Below the pieces are notes generated by a model. That model had not been told where the DNA came from. It searched no databases and was given only the letters and a program-made list of their open reading frames with translations. The position numbers were made by a program, and so were the translations under genes. Shown piece after piece: positions 12,452 through 24,195 of a stretch of 64,000 bases of DNA (positions are counted from its first letter, which is position 1; each line of letters begins with the position of its first letter). The stretch is taken from positions 1,488,001 through 1,552,000 of the forward strand of contig BSBM01000870.1 of NCBI GenBank assembly GCA_027924585.1. Direction: 5' to 3'. The DNA comes from Larix kaempferi (Eukaryota > Streptophyta > Pinopsida > Pinales > Pinaceae).

Positions 12452-15091
12452 ATGGATTTGAAACTCAATTCCTCCAACTATGTCTAATGGAATGCCAACA
12501 TGGACATCTTCATGAAGTCCAAGAGCCTCTCGAGAATATTGTATGGAACTGTGGTCGAACCTCTGAGTGCAGCAGAGAAATCCAAGTACTTGGATAGGCT
12601 TGATGAAGCAGTAGGCTTACTTCTTCTCTCAATTTCTGAAGATCTTCACTTCCATATCATTGACCTAACATCTCCAAAAGAGGTTTGGGACAAGCTTGAA
12701 TCCCTCTTTGGACAGAAAGATGATTTGAAAGGTCATAAATTGGATAATGAACTCATCTCATTGAGTGCTGAAAGCTTCGAATCCATCAATGCCTTCTTAA
12801 CCAAGTTCAAAAGCTTGATTTAACAGTTGAAGAGATATGAGATAGTGAAAGAAGACAAACAACTCATACTTGCCATTCTATCAAAATTGGGACCAAATTT
12901 CTCAGTTTTTGTCTCCACATTTCAGTCAGCTAAGATGTCCATTCCAAAATGGAATTTTCCTACACTTGATGACTTCATCCAATCTCTCACGCAAGAGGAG
13001 GAGAAGTTAATCTCCATGGGAATGATAAAACCAAAGTTGGAGTCGGACCTTACAGCTGCTGAGGCAAAAAGAGCGAATGCAAAAGGCAAGCAAAAAGTTT
13101 TTCAAAAGAGAGCGAATGATACAAAGCCAAAAGATGTTCCATATCAGTCAGATGGGACTTCGAATTCAAAGAATACCAAGCAATCTCAGAAGGAGAGATC
13201 CAAGTGCACATATTGTCATCGAGGATTCCATCCTGAGAGTTCTTGTATGAAGAAGACTATGGACTTGATGGCTCAGTTACTTGAGAAGAACAATCTCCTT
13301 GTACCTGTATGTGCAAGGAAGAAAGATATTGAACCTTCTAGATATGAGGACAAAGAGAGATGCCATGCTCTCATGGCAAGTGCATCAAAATAATCCTCCT
13401 TCATCATAGATACAGGAGCATCAAGACATATGTCTTCCTCCAAAGATCTCTTCTCCAACTTCGAATGCTCATTTGGCCCTTCCATCATGTTGGGTAATGA
13501 TTCTGAAGTCTCCTCTAAGGGGATTGGAAGGATCAATCTTGACCATGGCTACTTCTCAGATGTGCTTTATGTTCCTTCTCTCATTGCAAATCTACTTTCA
13601 GTGTACCAAATGACTCATATTGGAGAGCCCAAGAGAGTGATCTTCTCTCCAAATGAAGTCAAAATATAAAACATGGTTTCAGGTGAAATCATTGCAAAAG
13701 GAGTTGCAAATCACAACTCTAAACTGTATGAGTTCTCACACTTCTTACCTCTCTCAAAGCAATCAGCTCTCCATAATCATGCAAATGAAGAAAGCAGATT
13801 GTGGCATGAAAGATTTGGGTATCTTAACTATCAATACTTGAATGACATGCATACAAAGGATATGGTTGATGGGCTGCCCAAGTTCAAGTTTTCCAAGGGC
13901 AACTGTCACGGTTGTTTGATGGGCAAGCATCCTGAGAAGAAATTTAAGAAGAGGAAGGCAAGGAGAGCCTCTCATCCTCTAGATCTCATCCATAGTGATG
14001 TTGTTAGGCCATTTCCATATCTATCTCTAAGCAAAGCAAGGTATATACTCACTTTTATTGATGATTATTCCAAATTTATATGGGTATATTTTCTTAGATT
14101 GAATTCAGAAGTATTTGGATTCTTTAAGTTTTTCAAGTCTTCTGCAGAAAAGTTTTCAGATAGAAGGATAAAATCCATTCGCACTAACAATGGAGGTGAG
14201 TGCATTAAGGGTGATTTTCAAGCCTTTTGTGCTGAAAAGGGAATTGAGATGCAACATATTGTTCCTTATACACCACAGTAGAATGGTGTTGCTGAAAGGA
14301 AGAACAGAACATTGAAAGAAATGGCCACCTACATGCTAAAGTCGAAAGGGTTGCACCCTAGTCTTTGGGCAGAAGCCATGAACTGTGCCTCTTATCTTCA
14401 GAACAGAGTTCCTTACAAAGGACTCAATGACATTACTCCTTTCGAAGCATGGATGGGATACAAACCTGATGTATCTCATCTTAGAGTGTTTGCATCCAGA
14501 GCATGGGAAAGGATTCCAACTGACAAAAGGAGAGCATGAGATCCACAAAGCAGAGAGTGCATTATGGTGGGATATGCATTGGATGCAAAGGCCTACAAGC
14601 TTCTTGATCCTACTACCATGACCACATTCCTAAAAACGAGTGTACAGTTTGAGGAATGGCCTCTCCATGATACTCCTTCTGTTGAGCAAGATAGCTTGCC
14701 TACCACTCCTCCTTTGATTGATGATCAAGAGAGTGAAGCATCATCACATGAGATTTTAGATTCAGAACCTGAAGATGGAGATGATGAAGAGCGAATGCTA
14801 GATCCAAATCCACAAGAACCTGAAGATCTAGCAACTGATGATGAAGATGAGCGAATGGGAGATCCAGTTCCACAAGAACCTGATGATCTTTCACATGATG
14901 ATCCTCCTCTTCCTCGATGGGAAGCCATTACCCTTAGATCTGTCGGTGATTTGATTGGTGATCCAACTGATCGACGGAGAACTAGATCAGATTTTCAGAA
15001 TGGAAGGTTTCATCCTTCTCACATTACTGATCCATTTAGATCGATCGATCCTTCTTCGGAAAAGAAGGACACTTTCCTCCTTCTGGGGTGA
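12452..15091 (+). pseudogene. Copia Gag-protease-integrase polyprotein, six nonsense codons, no frameshift
   Basis: One reading frame runs from ATG 12452 to the stop at 15089-15091 (880 codons), broken only by stops at 12485 (TAA), 12821 (TAA), 13391 (TAA), 13667 (TAA), 14279 (TAG) and 14537 (TGA). Gag: MDLKLNSSNY start, EVWDKLESLFG, then a CCHC knuckle CTYCHRGFHPESSC at about 13207-13248. Protease: IIDTGASRHM around 13407-13436. Integrase: H-C knuckle region LWHERFGYLN...CHGCLMGKH, then HSDVV, FIDDYSKFIW and NGVAERKNR. The central catalytic Asp is replaced in IRTNNGGE. The frame ends with a long acidic region with two similar DPxPQEP repeats (about 14790-14890). No YVDD-type reverse transcriptase is present. 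Copia Pol normally continues for about 500 more residues, so this is a deletion derivative. Confidence 0.93.
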
Positions 15092-15264
15092 GTGATGACA
15101 TGATACATTAGAATCCTTCAGTCTATTTTGAGGGAGGGCTTTCTTCCCACTGGGTTTTCCCTCTTTCCTCATTTATTATTTAGATTGTTGTACGGGGTGA
15201 CCTTTGGTCTCAGTCACCAGGGCCCTATTTTTCAATTTTCAGTTATTACCTCATAATATATCTT

Positions 15265-15273
15265 GCAGGGGGG
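15265..15273 (+). other. Copia polypurine tract
   Basis: gcagggggg lies directly upstream of the 3' LTR, the expected position for plus-strand DNA priming. Confidence 0.8.
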
Positions 15274-15996
15274 TGTTGGAATATTCTCACCATCATTTTT
15301 CATATTTGCATGCATCCAGTCATCATGCATGCATTTGCATGTAAATGCATGCATCCAGTCATCATTTTGGTGGTCTCCCCAACACCTAAGGCCTAATTTC
15401 AGCTCCCTAGAGCCTGTATTCAGCCCCCAGTAGCCCTCCTACCTACCTGATGCGCCTTGTTTTACTCACCTACATGACATGTGCGCCTTTTCTCACCTAC
15501 CAGGAGTTAACATTCAATTAGAGCATTGATTGACCAGATCTTCCATTGATTGCTCATCCTAACTGCCTGTAGCTCCTAGTTAGCTAGTTCTGGAGTGCCA
15601 CTTGACCTTCTGACAGCCTCATGCGTCGTCCTTGGAGTCTCCATCCCCTTATTTGTGTCTAGATGGTTCTGTTAGACTCAGTTAACTCATTTGACTGACT
15701 ATTGACCATGTATGACTGATACTACTGATTGGATGATGTCTCCAATGTTATCCAAGCCACACTTTGAGCATGATTCGAATGACCTCTTGGTTAATTCAAA
15801 TTATATTGATAGTTATTGTATTGTATTCAGTTTTCACAGTGCCAGCTCACAGTTGATGTATGATTATACTGCTATTCTCCATTTTCTGTGTTCATGAGTG
15901 ATTATTGACTACATTCTTCTCTTCTTCTCTGCACTTCTTGAGTGAGTTTTGTGTGAGGTCTGTTACAGCTATGAGATCTTCCTGCAGATTATTACA
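15274..15996 (+). repeat. Copia 3' LTR (723 bp)
   Basis: Collinear with the 5' LTR; starts tgttggaatattctcacc and ends gcagattattaca. It carries about 38 extra bp near 15320-15360, caused by local duplication of gcatgcatccagtcatca with alternating gcat-type sequence. The right target duplication cttca follows at 15997-16001. Confidence 0.95.
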
Positions 15997-16001
15997 CTTC
16001 A

Positions 16002-18300
16002 CAGCCAATATAACTTCCTTCACCAGAGAAAGATCGTCTTTCTTCAAAATCCATGGGACATCACCTTTTTTAAAAGACCAAGAGGGAATAGCCTCTCCTT
16101 TAATTTCTTCTCTTGGCCATTGTTTATTTTTGGTATTTAAAGAAATAATATCTCTGCTAACACCCAATGTGTCACTTTTTTTATGAATGTGCCTCCATAA
16201 ATAAGATGATTTTTTTTAATATCGTAAGATGCTCCCAATATGGAAGCTCGTAAAACACATATTTCATTTTTATTCTTATGGGAATTTTTTCAACATAGGT
16301 GTTGGAAAATTTAGGATCATCGAACATAGTTCCCCATTTGAATTGAACAATTCTAAAAATTCATTTTCCTTATTTGTGGCATATGCCCTAAGCTAATTAA
16401 CCAGTGTCATTATTTTAGATCACCAAGTTCTCTTTGGTTTACCATTGAAAGTAGATGATGTTCTTCCACAAGCGTGGTCTTATAGAAGGAATACCCTCAA
16501 TCAATCATACACCATATTTTGTAAGTGGTATGACCAACTAACATTTATAGAAGGTCCAAAACGTTTACATCCATGATACCCTATTGTTACAAGACTTTCA
16601 ATATTATATTATACAGAGCACATTAGTATTAAAGAAGATAGTGGAACCAAATGAAATATGTGAAATAATGGTATAAATGTAAATAAATCAATATACATTC
16701 TTACCAAAGAAAACTCTTAATCCTAGATAATCATGTGTTGATTTATGCAAATTTTCCATAAAATGTAAAAGAGTTCTCCATTGGGATGGGTCTTGATACA
16801 TCATATACAAGTATGCCTTCCCATAATTGCTTAAATTCATCTATAAATGGTTGTATAGACATTATATTATTTACTTGTCTTCTACTAGCTCTAGCTCTAA
16901 GTACCTGCTCTAGTGACTTAATCTATCTGCTCTAGCTCATCAAGGGAGTGCTCTAGCAGTAAATAGATCAGGGAAATCCTAAGAAAGGTTGGGTCCTAGG
17001 TTGAAAAGCATTATAGTTTGGCATATGGACCGGCCTTTCATAGTAGCGATGCTCTCTCTAGCTGGAGAACGAGTTGAAACTAGGGGGGAGAAAAGGGATC
17101 TATGGATGGTTTTATTTGAGCGAGATTGATCATAATTGGAAGTCAAGGCCATGTTTGGAGGTGTAGTCGATCGAGCGAGTCAAGGAAATTATGATATTGA
17201 CCCCCTTTGATTCCCATTCGAGGATGAACACAAGCTTGGTATATACAGATATGGACTAGGGAATCATAAATCAATCAATAAGGGAGACACCTAAGATGTT
17301 CATTCATCATGGAAAAAAATGGAGGCATATTGTTATTGATTGCAATTATTGGCCAAATACAATAGTTTGTATTTTGGAGTGAAACGGGTTAACTTTGTCC
17401 ATGGATATGCTCAATCAAAGGATTTGTACTTCATCCTTGAATTTATCGTGCCATGTATACTCTATATGCTTCATGGCTATTGAATCTATTGGGATTCACA
17501 TAACTCTTGGCTCACTTCTATGAGAGACATGCCACACCTACAACACAGGTAATTCTTTGCAACAAAATATCCTTTAAATCCTTGGTATTATAGACATGTA
17601 CCTCAATATATTATCAGGAGGACCATGTGCTTTACCCTTGTTTTTTTTGGAACATGTGAAGCCCACATTTTGGACATATCTCTTTGTCCACATATCCATC
17701 TCTATATATAATACAATCATTCGGACATGCATGATATGATATGTACTCAACACCCAACATTTTCAACATTTGATTTTCCTATTTGTATCTACCAAGCAAG
17801 ACATTCTCACTAGGAAGTACCTTATTTTGAGTAAAGTGAAATTAGTGAGCAATAGAAATGTACATTGTCATCAAGCATGCATAAAATCGACCATTTTCAA
17901 TGTTGATTGTGGAACAAGTTTCCTCAAAATATTGGGGAATTAATGGTTAGTTACTTCAATAGTGTTGATAAACATGTGTCTAACATACCATACATTGATT
18001 CCAAGTTGTACAACAACATTGGTGTCCCTGGTTAGGTAGACTTTGACCCATTTCCAAAGAGAAGGGTGGTGGAAGCATATTTCAAGCTTTCAAAGAAGAT
18101 ATATGTGACATAAACATCATCTTGTAGCTCATCTTGCTAGAATGCATGTAAAAACATGAAATCATCCATACCGACCTCTATTTCATTGATTTCGTTGTCA
18201 ACATGTGAAGAACCAATGTTACTGTAAAATTCAAAATTGGTGACTTGGGATGTAGTGGGAATTGAATAGGTGGTTGTTTCAACCATGCTTGGTATGCTTC
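16002..18300 (-). pseudogene. CACTA transposase (TNP2-type), N-terminal half, degenerate
   Basis: Read on the minus strand from about 18300 down. Blocks in order: FESLKYASTTLLFGNGSK and LYNLESMYGMLDTCLSTLLK; then the Cys-rich block MLGVEYISYHACPNDCIIYR with CPKCG (about 17760-17640); then CIWPIIAINNNMPPFF (about 17370-17320); then PFIDEFKQLWEGILVYD (about 16862-16800); then FYELPYWEHL; then LGVSRDIISLNTKNKQWPREE through DVPWILKKDDLSLVKEVILAVK, which ends exactly at the copia target duplication. These match the order in CACTA TNP2 proteins. About 370 extra bases at roughly 16880-17250, rich in gctctag, separate two blocks normally about 35 residues apart, suggesting another small insertion. 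Many stops and frame changes make it non-functional. Confidence 0.85.
16880..17250. repeat. Probable small insertion inside the CACTA transposase, gctctag-rich
   Basis: It separates transposase motifs that should be close together. Five gctctag/tgctctag copies lie within 16888-16955. It is somewhat more G/C-rich than its surroundings. I saw no clear terminal repeats or target duplication, so the borders are estimates. Confidence 0.4.
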
Positions 18301-20249
18301 ATCTCCAAGATGTGCTCATTTAGTAGCTTTCTATTGATTTGACATCATAGTGGGGTGTAGCAGAAGATGGTGGACAGGTCAGTCATTGTCAGAATTATAA
18401 TTGTGCAAATATTGAATATTACATCGATGATATTCGTAAACACAATGCATTTAGTATGTTTAAACATTATACGAAACAATTTTTAGGAGCATGGATATTT
18501 TTTACAATAGTATATGTGCAACCAACCACTTTATAAAACAAAATGTCAAATTAAACAATATGTTTACATTAATTGCATTGAAAATAAAATAAAAATACAA
18601 TTATTCAATGATATTTTAAATACACCCCAAGGGGACATCTAAAGGTAGTCCCATGCAAGGTGTCTTTGATGAGTAGTTTTTGGGCTACAAAAGTTATAGT
18701 TTATTAATAACTTTTCGACATGAGACAAACTATGTATTGCATGCACAACAACAAATCTAGATGTTTTTCTTTTCATAAATAGCTCCAATTGGCATTGGAG
18801 TGTTCCTCGAGTGAACAATTTGCATTGAATAATGAGCAGCTACAACTATTTATGAACACTGCATTGTTGCAATGTTCACATGAGTGTGCGGATGACCATC
18901 AATATCTAACAAGTTCTTCTTATTAAAGTTTCTAGAAGCATAATTGTTCATGCACATACTATATATGGAAATGCTATGTTTGTATTTAACAATATTAAAG
19001 TAATTAGACCGACAATAAAGAGGACCACAAAATCGCATAAGTGCTACTCATTGTTTAGGATGAATGAATACAATTGAAAGGATAAACAACCCAAATTTTT
19101 CAACATCTATTTTAGACTTGGAAATCATATAATTATTACCACAAAAGGATAATTTGATCCCAACATCGAACATAAGTAGAGAAGATGGAAAAGTGCCATA
19201 CAAAGTGTGGCTATAATAGGTTTGGTATTACTTTTCAAATGGAAAGGGAGAGAGAAGTCATCGCTACCCTCCAACAATTGAATTGGCCTCGATGTGTACT
19301 TGGACATTTTTTTCTCATCTCATACAAAATTTTGGAGCTCCTAGTAGAGATGTTTCAAGGGTGGTATTGATATCATAATTAGCTCACTAGAACTCTCGGT
19401 TGACTCAACATAAAGAGATGGGTTGGTCAATTTAGGATGAAACATAGTTGTTTTGGCTTCCAAATTTTCAAAAAAGGAGCATATGGAAGGTGCTCCTACA
19501 TGTATTATATGTAAAACCTATTGGATTTTTAAATGCAACAGGAGGTATTAAACCATCAACATTGGGTTGTTGATCATTAATATAATGGGAAGTGTAACAT
19601 GCCGAGGGTTCTCCTTCAACCCTTTTCATTTTTAACAACCACATACTATTGAAGTGTCATAGAGATCCAATTGGTGGTGAAGTAACATCGACCTAGGATG
19701 GTGGTTGGAAGATGGAATGTTACGATTGGCAAGGTAAAGCATCTCTTCATTTTCCTCTACTAGCTCCTTGTGATATCTTGCTCCTAATAAGAGCTTGCAA
19801 CATTTTTTTTACTGGTGGAATATCTTATGCATAATTATTCACATGCATGTGCATAAATAACATAAATTCTATTAGATAATAAAAATATAAATAAAATCAA
19901 AACTTACTACAAATAGCAGGGAGAACATGATGAACTATGAACAATATGGAATGAGCTAGAATCTAAAGAATTGACCATTTGATATTATATTATTTGTCCC
20001 TACATTTGATCCAAATCAATAATCAAGATGTGTCTACATTCCTAAAATAATATTTGAGAAGCATATAACAATTTTAACTTCAAATATAATTTTGAAACCA
20101 TTTTTTAAGTATATGGTGCAAGTTTAAGCAGCATTGATATACTATTGAGTATTGTAATTTATGTATTTAAATTCTCAAAAGAATGTTTGGGATGCATGTA
20201 ATATTTTTACTTCAAGCAAAGATTTGAAGGGCCTTTTAATTAAATCGAC
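18301..20249. other. Non-coding 5' part of the CACTA element; no gene recognised
   Basis: This lies between the transposase N-terminus and the subterminal repeat zone, where a CACTA promoter, leader exons or a second gene product would be expected. Several short open frames exist, but none has recognisable motifs. Confidence 0.4.
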
Positions 20250-21350
20250 GCGTCTAATACATATTACTGCACTAGTGCATACATAAATGTAATATACACA
20301 AGTGCATTAAATTATGATACGCACTAAGAACTATCATCCACAAATGGAAATATCCACAAAAATTTTAAAGTGGATATTTTACATTTGTATTAAAGTGATA
20401 GGATTTTCCCGAAAGAGTGCATTGGTGTGCATTACTATTAAGGTGCACTGGAACCCAAAAAAAATATAACTATGCACATGTTTCTCATAATTGAATTGAA
20501 ATATTCAACGAAAAAAAGAGTGGGATTTCATTTTCTAAAAGTGAGTTTATAATAGAAACGCTAATCACTATTTCATTATTTTTCCAAAAGTCTAAGGCGA
20601 GACTTGTGCAAGAAAAATTTACTAGTGAAGTATTTAAGGTGGCTAGAGTTGACCGAAGAGCCAAATTTGTAACGGATTGTATATCACATACAACTCTGCA
20701 AAGGAGAAATTTCAGGTATATAACTTTTTACTATTCATCTCAAATTTCTCTTTCATTGCTACAAAAAAATCATTAATTCTTTTTATCTTATTAATATTTG
20801 CAATGCATTCTAAAGAATAAAGTTTTCAGATGTACCTTCAACGCTAGAAACATTACCTTCTTCTTGCTTCCCTTTTGTTTTATGTGACTACAAAATAGCA
20901 TTAGGATTTTACTCTTTCTACTATTTCACAATGAGGTTTTTTTGTTTTTTAATCTGGGCATTGAATATTTAATAGCATTTTGTATCTATATATGGAGATA
21001 TGGGCATCTATTGCAATGGGACCACTTATTGCATTGGATCCCAAAACCTATCTCTATTGATTTAAAAAAATACTTTCACGGTTATTGGTGCGCACTTTAG
21101 ATATCAATGCACCGATTCTCTTTCTTGAAAGCACATCATTTCAGATGTACTTCGTATTTAAAAAAATTTGTTGGTTTGGTGGTTGATACACACACACACA
21201 CCAATGCTCTTATATATGTATAACGTGCCAATAAACTTTAATAAATTTTTAAAATCAACAATTTTGCGTTGATTCGTATACCTATGTACTATGCATTAGT
21301 GTATAAACATGTAATTTGCACTGGTGCGCATTAATGCGAAATGTGCATCG
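20250..21350. repeat. CACTA subterminal repeat zone (gcactagtgc-type motifs)
   Basis: Short related words recur on both strands: gcactagtgcat near 20270, caagtgcatt, acgcactaag, gtgcattggtgtgcatt and gtgcactgg near 20420-20450, ggtgcgcacttt near 21087, and gcactggtgcgcattaatgcg near 21318. In CACTA elements such arrays are binding sites for the accessory transposon protein. The same word family reappears at 55490-56090. Confidence 0.6.
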
Positions 21351-21480
21351 ATTAAACTAAAAACATTTTTGGCTTGAAATTATTTATTTTATTTGTAAAA
21401 TATATTTCATAGTTTCATTATTTAATGATGTAAGGAATTTATGGATAGAAGATGTCTAATAGAATTTCAAGGAAAAAAAC

Positions 21481-21491
21481 TTCTTGTAATG
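21481..21491 (-). repeat. Right terminal inverted repeat of the CACTA element
   Basis: ttcttgtaatg on the plus strand is CATTACAAGAA on the minus strand, a one-base variant of the CACTA terminus, next to the subterminal array. No matching left terminus was identified. Confidence 0.5.
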
Positions 21492-21579
21492 AACACGATG
21501 GGAGCACATCCCCAAAAAAAAGAACAAGGCAAGTTCTTTGAAATTATACTATTAATATATTTGAACTATCTATGAGTTT

Positions 21580-22503
21580 AAGTGGCATCATAACACACCA
21601 TTATTGCATATAAGAACCCTTGTACTGAATTCTTCAAGCCAAGTTACAAGCATTTCCTAGAAGAGGTCCAATTCCAAGCATCTCTCTCTCTCTCTCTCTC
21701 TGCAATCCTATTGTCATTTCTTGTTCACCTTTATAAAAGAGAATATATGAAATATTGAAGCTACTACAGTTGCCTCATATGTACTATCATTGTCCTTCCA
21801 TTAATAATAAAACAACTTAGTCTCTTGACCCCAGTTTCATGGTAAATTGTGTTGTCGATATTTACTAGTTTTTGCACTATGAGCCTGTAAATGAACAAAT
21901 AAAGTGTAACAGCATTCCTAAATGGTTCTAAAGTGTGTGTCCTCTAGGTATTGATATACATGTGATAGGGTCAATTTTCTCCCATTATTTCACCAGAAGC
22001 AGAGAGGTTTCCACATAATTCATGGGGAAATCACCTCCAGTCATTTTGGCCTGCCCAGGTGTGACGTACCTTGAAATGTGCATATTGTAGAAGCAATACC
22101 ATGAGTAAACCTTGTTGTAGTATGGTGTGTATTTAGTCTGTATACAATAATACATACCTGTGTTTCCAAATTTGTGAGCCTCCGGTAGTATTTGGGAAGT
22201 CAATTATCCAGCAGTGTCCTAACGCTAGTAGGTAGAATACATTGCCAAGAGTTTTTGTCTGTCTAACAGCCATAAAAGTTCTTGGAAGTTTGTCTGAGGG
22301 TACCTTATTTAAAGTAGGTTGTATTAGGATCCATACCCTTCCTCATATCATAAAATCGTTGGGATTCAATGCCATTTGGGAAGAGTTGGAAACATGCATT
22401 TTTTAGCCTCCCAAAAGAGTGAAATTGCACCTAATTTTCAAAATTTTGCTTCCTGTTTGGAATTGGAGTTAATATATATAATTTTAAGATTGGGGATATT
22501 ACA
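21580..22503 (+). repeat. Truncated 5' LTR
   Basis: Collinear with about 26430-27449 from catcataacacaccatt onward, ending ggggatattaca. The first half of the LTR seen in the 3' copy is missing; unrelated sequence near the CACTA terminus lies to the left. Confidence 0.88.
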
Positions 22504-22504
22504 G

Positions 22505-22515
22505 TGGTGTTAGAG
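22505..22515 (+). other. Degenerate primer-binding site (initiator-Met tRNA type)
   Basis: tggtgttagag differs at two positions, both transitions, from the TGGTATCAGAG primer-binding core, and sits one base after the LTR end. Confidence 0.65.
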
Positions 22516-22862
22516 AATGGTCCTCTACACATGTGCATTATGACATTTCCTGAATAAGAGTTTGCATAATTAGATTGGTATTAGTTGCAGATGAAGCTAA
22601 TGATGATTGGGAACTGGATAAGGAAGAAGAGATCGTCTACATAGATGGATTCTTGCCTATTTGACATGAGGGGGATGATTTCTCATGTAAAATTATATGC
22701 AGGGATGATTGGATCTAAACTCCACCAATGGCTAGCATTATTGATGGTCGGACGATCTTTGGAGGACAACCATTGGAAGTCAATTCTTCTAAGTACTTCC
22801 GAAATTATCAAGCATTAAAAGAAGAAATCCAGACAGTCTTGTATTTCTGATAATACTATGAA

Positions 22863-23870
22863 GTGGAGGTCGGAAGTTTGTTCCCAGACATGGACCCATA
22901 TTGCAATGCACGTCAAAGAAGGGTAGCACAAATTGTTGAAAATATGTGCAGAGAAGTAGAACATAAATTGCAACAGAATGAAGCTTCACCAGAACCACTT
23001 GCGGATCCTAATGCGACTAAAGATGAAGAAACATCAAGTTGTCCGAAGAAGAATAACATGGAAGTAGAAGCACCTAAAGACAAGAATGAATCCTTGCACA
23101 TATATCAGTTCCATCCAAATTAAATTTTGGGACAGATCAAACCACAAGTTGTAGATGTAAGTCTTCCTGTGGACTCATGCCACAAGAAAGTTGATACTTT
23201 ATGCCAGCCATTAGATGATGCAAAATTGGTGGAATATTTCCCATGTGATTCATATCATCTAGTGGGGTCACTAAGGTAAAATCAAGGGAATCTCATGGCA
23301 TCCTTGAAGAACTTTGTTAATACCAATTCCTTGGTGTCAAGTTGTTGTTGGAGAGCTTCATGAGAATATTGGGAGAAAGAATCCTTCCTGGAAGATTTTG
23401 AACAACCTATAGAAGTGGTGGCCAAGATGAAAGAGAGTTACTTGAACCTACTGTCAGGTAGAAATCAAATTATCTAGGTGGAAAACATGTACCACCATTC
23501 ACTCAATAAGGAGGAAGAAGAAACATAAAATCTCACTTATGAATTGGAAGCCACCAATGATTCTTTGAAAAGTGCACAAGAGACCCTTCAAGAATCAAGA
23601 TTACAGATGGATCAACTTCATAGGGATTTGAGCATGTCACATCCTCCCTCCTGCATAGATAATTATCAAGTGCAAATGACAGGATACATATTGGACTTGA
23701 GGGAGGAACCTCATGTGAGCATTCAACATGAGGAAAATTCAAATTTGCAGGTGTCTATGAAGAGCAAAGATGCAGAAGAGGTTGGAATAGCACATGTCTT
23801 GCTTCAAGAGGACGGTGAGGAGGTATTAGCTATGGGAGAGATGCGGCTAAGAATCGACAAGAAAAGGTGA
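22863..23870 (+). pseudogene. Unrecognised frame-preserved ORF inside the LTR element
   Basis: A single frame runs from ATG 22863 to the stop at 23868-23870, interrupted only by nonsense codons (TAA after YQFHPN, TAA after GSLR, TGA after CWRAS, TAG after NQII, TAA after EEEET). The product would be acidic and largely helical. Residues corresponding to about 23540-23640 (LEATNDSLKSAQETLQES, then MDQLHRDL) look like a coiled coil. I do not recognise a family: there is no CCHC knuckle, no protease DTG and no integrase or reverse-transcriptase motif. As the first long frame after the primer-binding site it could be a highly diverged Gag, but this is only positional inference. Confidence 0.5.
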
Positions 23871-23880
23871 CCATCTATTC

Positions 23881-24195
23881 ATGGATTGGGTAGATGAATA
23901 CATCACCGAAATGAAGGGTCAAGTATGCACCAGTCTTGCTTGCATCGGTAGAAGGTTACTTGACATTCAAGCATTGAATGAAAAACCTCATGAGCTTCCT
24001 ATATGGGAGAAATACTTGGCTATGGCGGATGTGGATGATCACATTCCATATGGATCTACAAACAAAAGTGCTTATTCATCCATTGATTGGGTGGATAGAG
24101 GCATCATTGAAATGAAGACTCTGGGAGGTAAAGGCTTCCTTTGTTTCTACAATGAAATTTTTGTTATAACTGACATTTCCCTGACATGTGAGTAG
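23881..24195 (+). pseudogene. Unrecognised ORF with an internal WVD..I.EMK repeat
   Basis: This 104-codon open frame lies just after the preceding ORF in another frame, so it may be its frameshifted continuation. It contains two related segments, MDWVDEYITEMKGQ near the start and IDWVDRGIIEMKTL near codon 67, suggesting an internal duplication of about 66 residues. No known family was recognised. Confidence 0.35.

Larger units (their letters stand above)
11466..15996 (+). mobile_element. Ty1/copia LTR retrotransposon lacking reverse transcriptase
   Basis: This element is bounded by LTRs at 11466-12150 and 15274-15996 and flanked by a perfect 5-bp target duplication. It has an initiator-Met tRNA primer-binding site directly after the 5' LTR and a polypurine tract before the 3' LTR. 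The 3.1 kb interior encodes Gag, protease and integrase only. The reverse transcriptase and RNase H that normally follow integrase in copia elements are absent, so mobility would have needed enzymes from another copy. Hand comparison of the LTRs gives about 42 substitutions over about 684 aligned positions (about 6%), plus one 38-bp insertion in the 3' LTR. It inserted into the minus-strand CACTA transposase. Confidence 0.95.
9830..21491 (-). mobile_element. Decayed CACTA (En/Spm-type) transposon, interrupted by a copia element
   Basis: Minus-strand TNP2-type transposase remnants occur on both sides of the copia insertion, in the same orientation and correct domain order. Transcription would run from about 18300 down to 9830. 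The right end is marked by ttcttgtaatg at 21481-21491, the reverse complement of CATTACAAGAA, one base away from the family's usual CACTACAAGAA terminus. Subterminal repeats at 20250-21350 support that end. The left terminus was not found, so 9830 is only the limit of recognisable coding sequence. All coding parts carry stops, so this copy is dead. Confidence 0.75.

Noticed and set aside
14700-14928. Minus-strand frames over the acidic repeat of the copia polyprotein
   Set aside because: Shadows caused by the repetitive GAT/GAA-rich plus-strand coding sequence.
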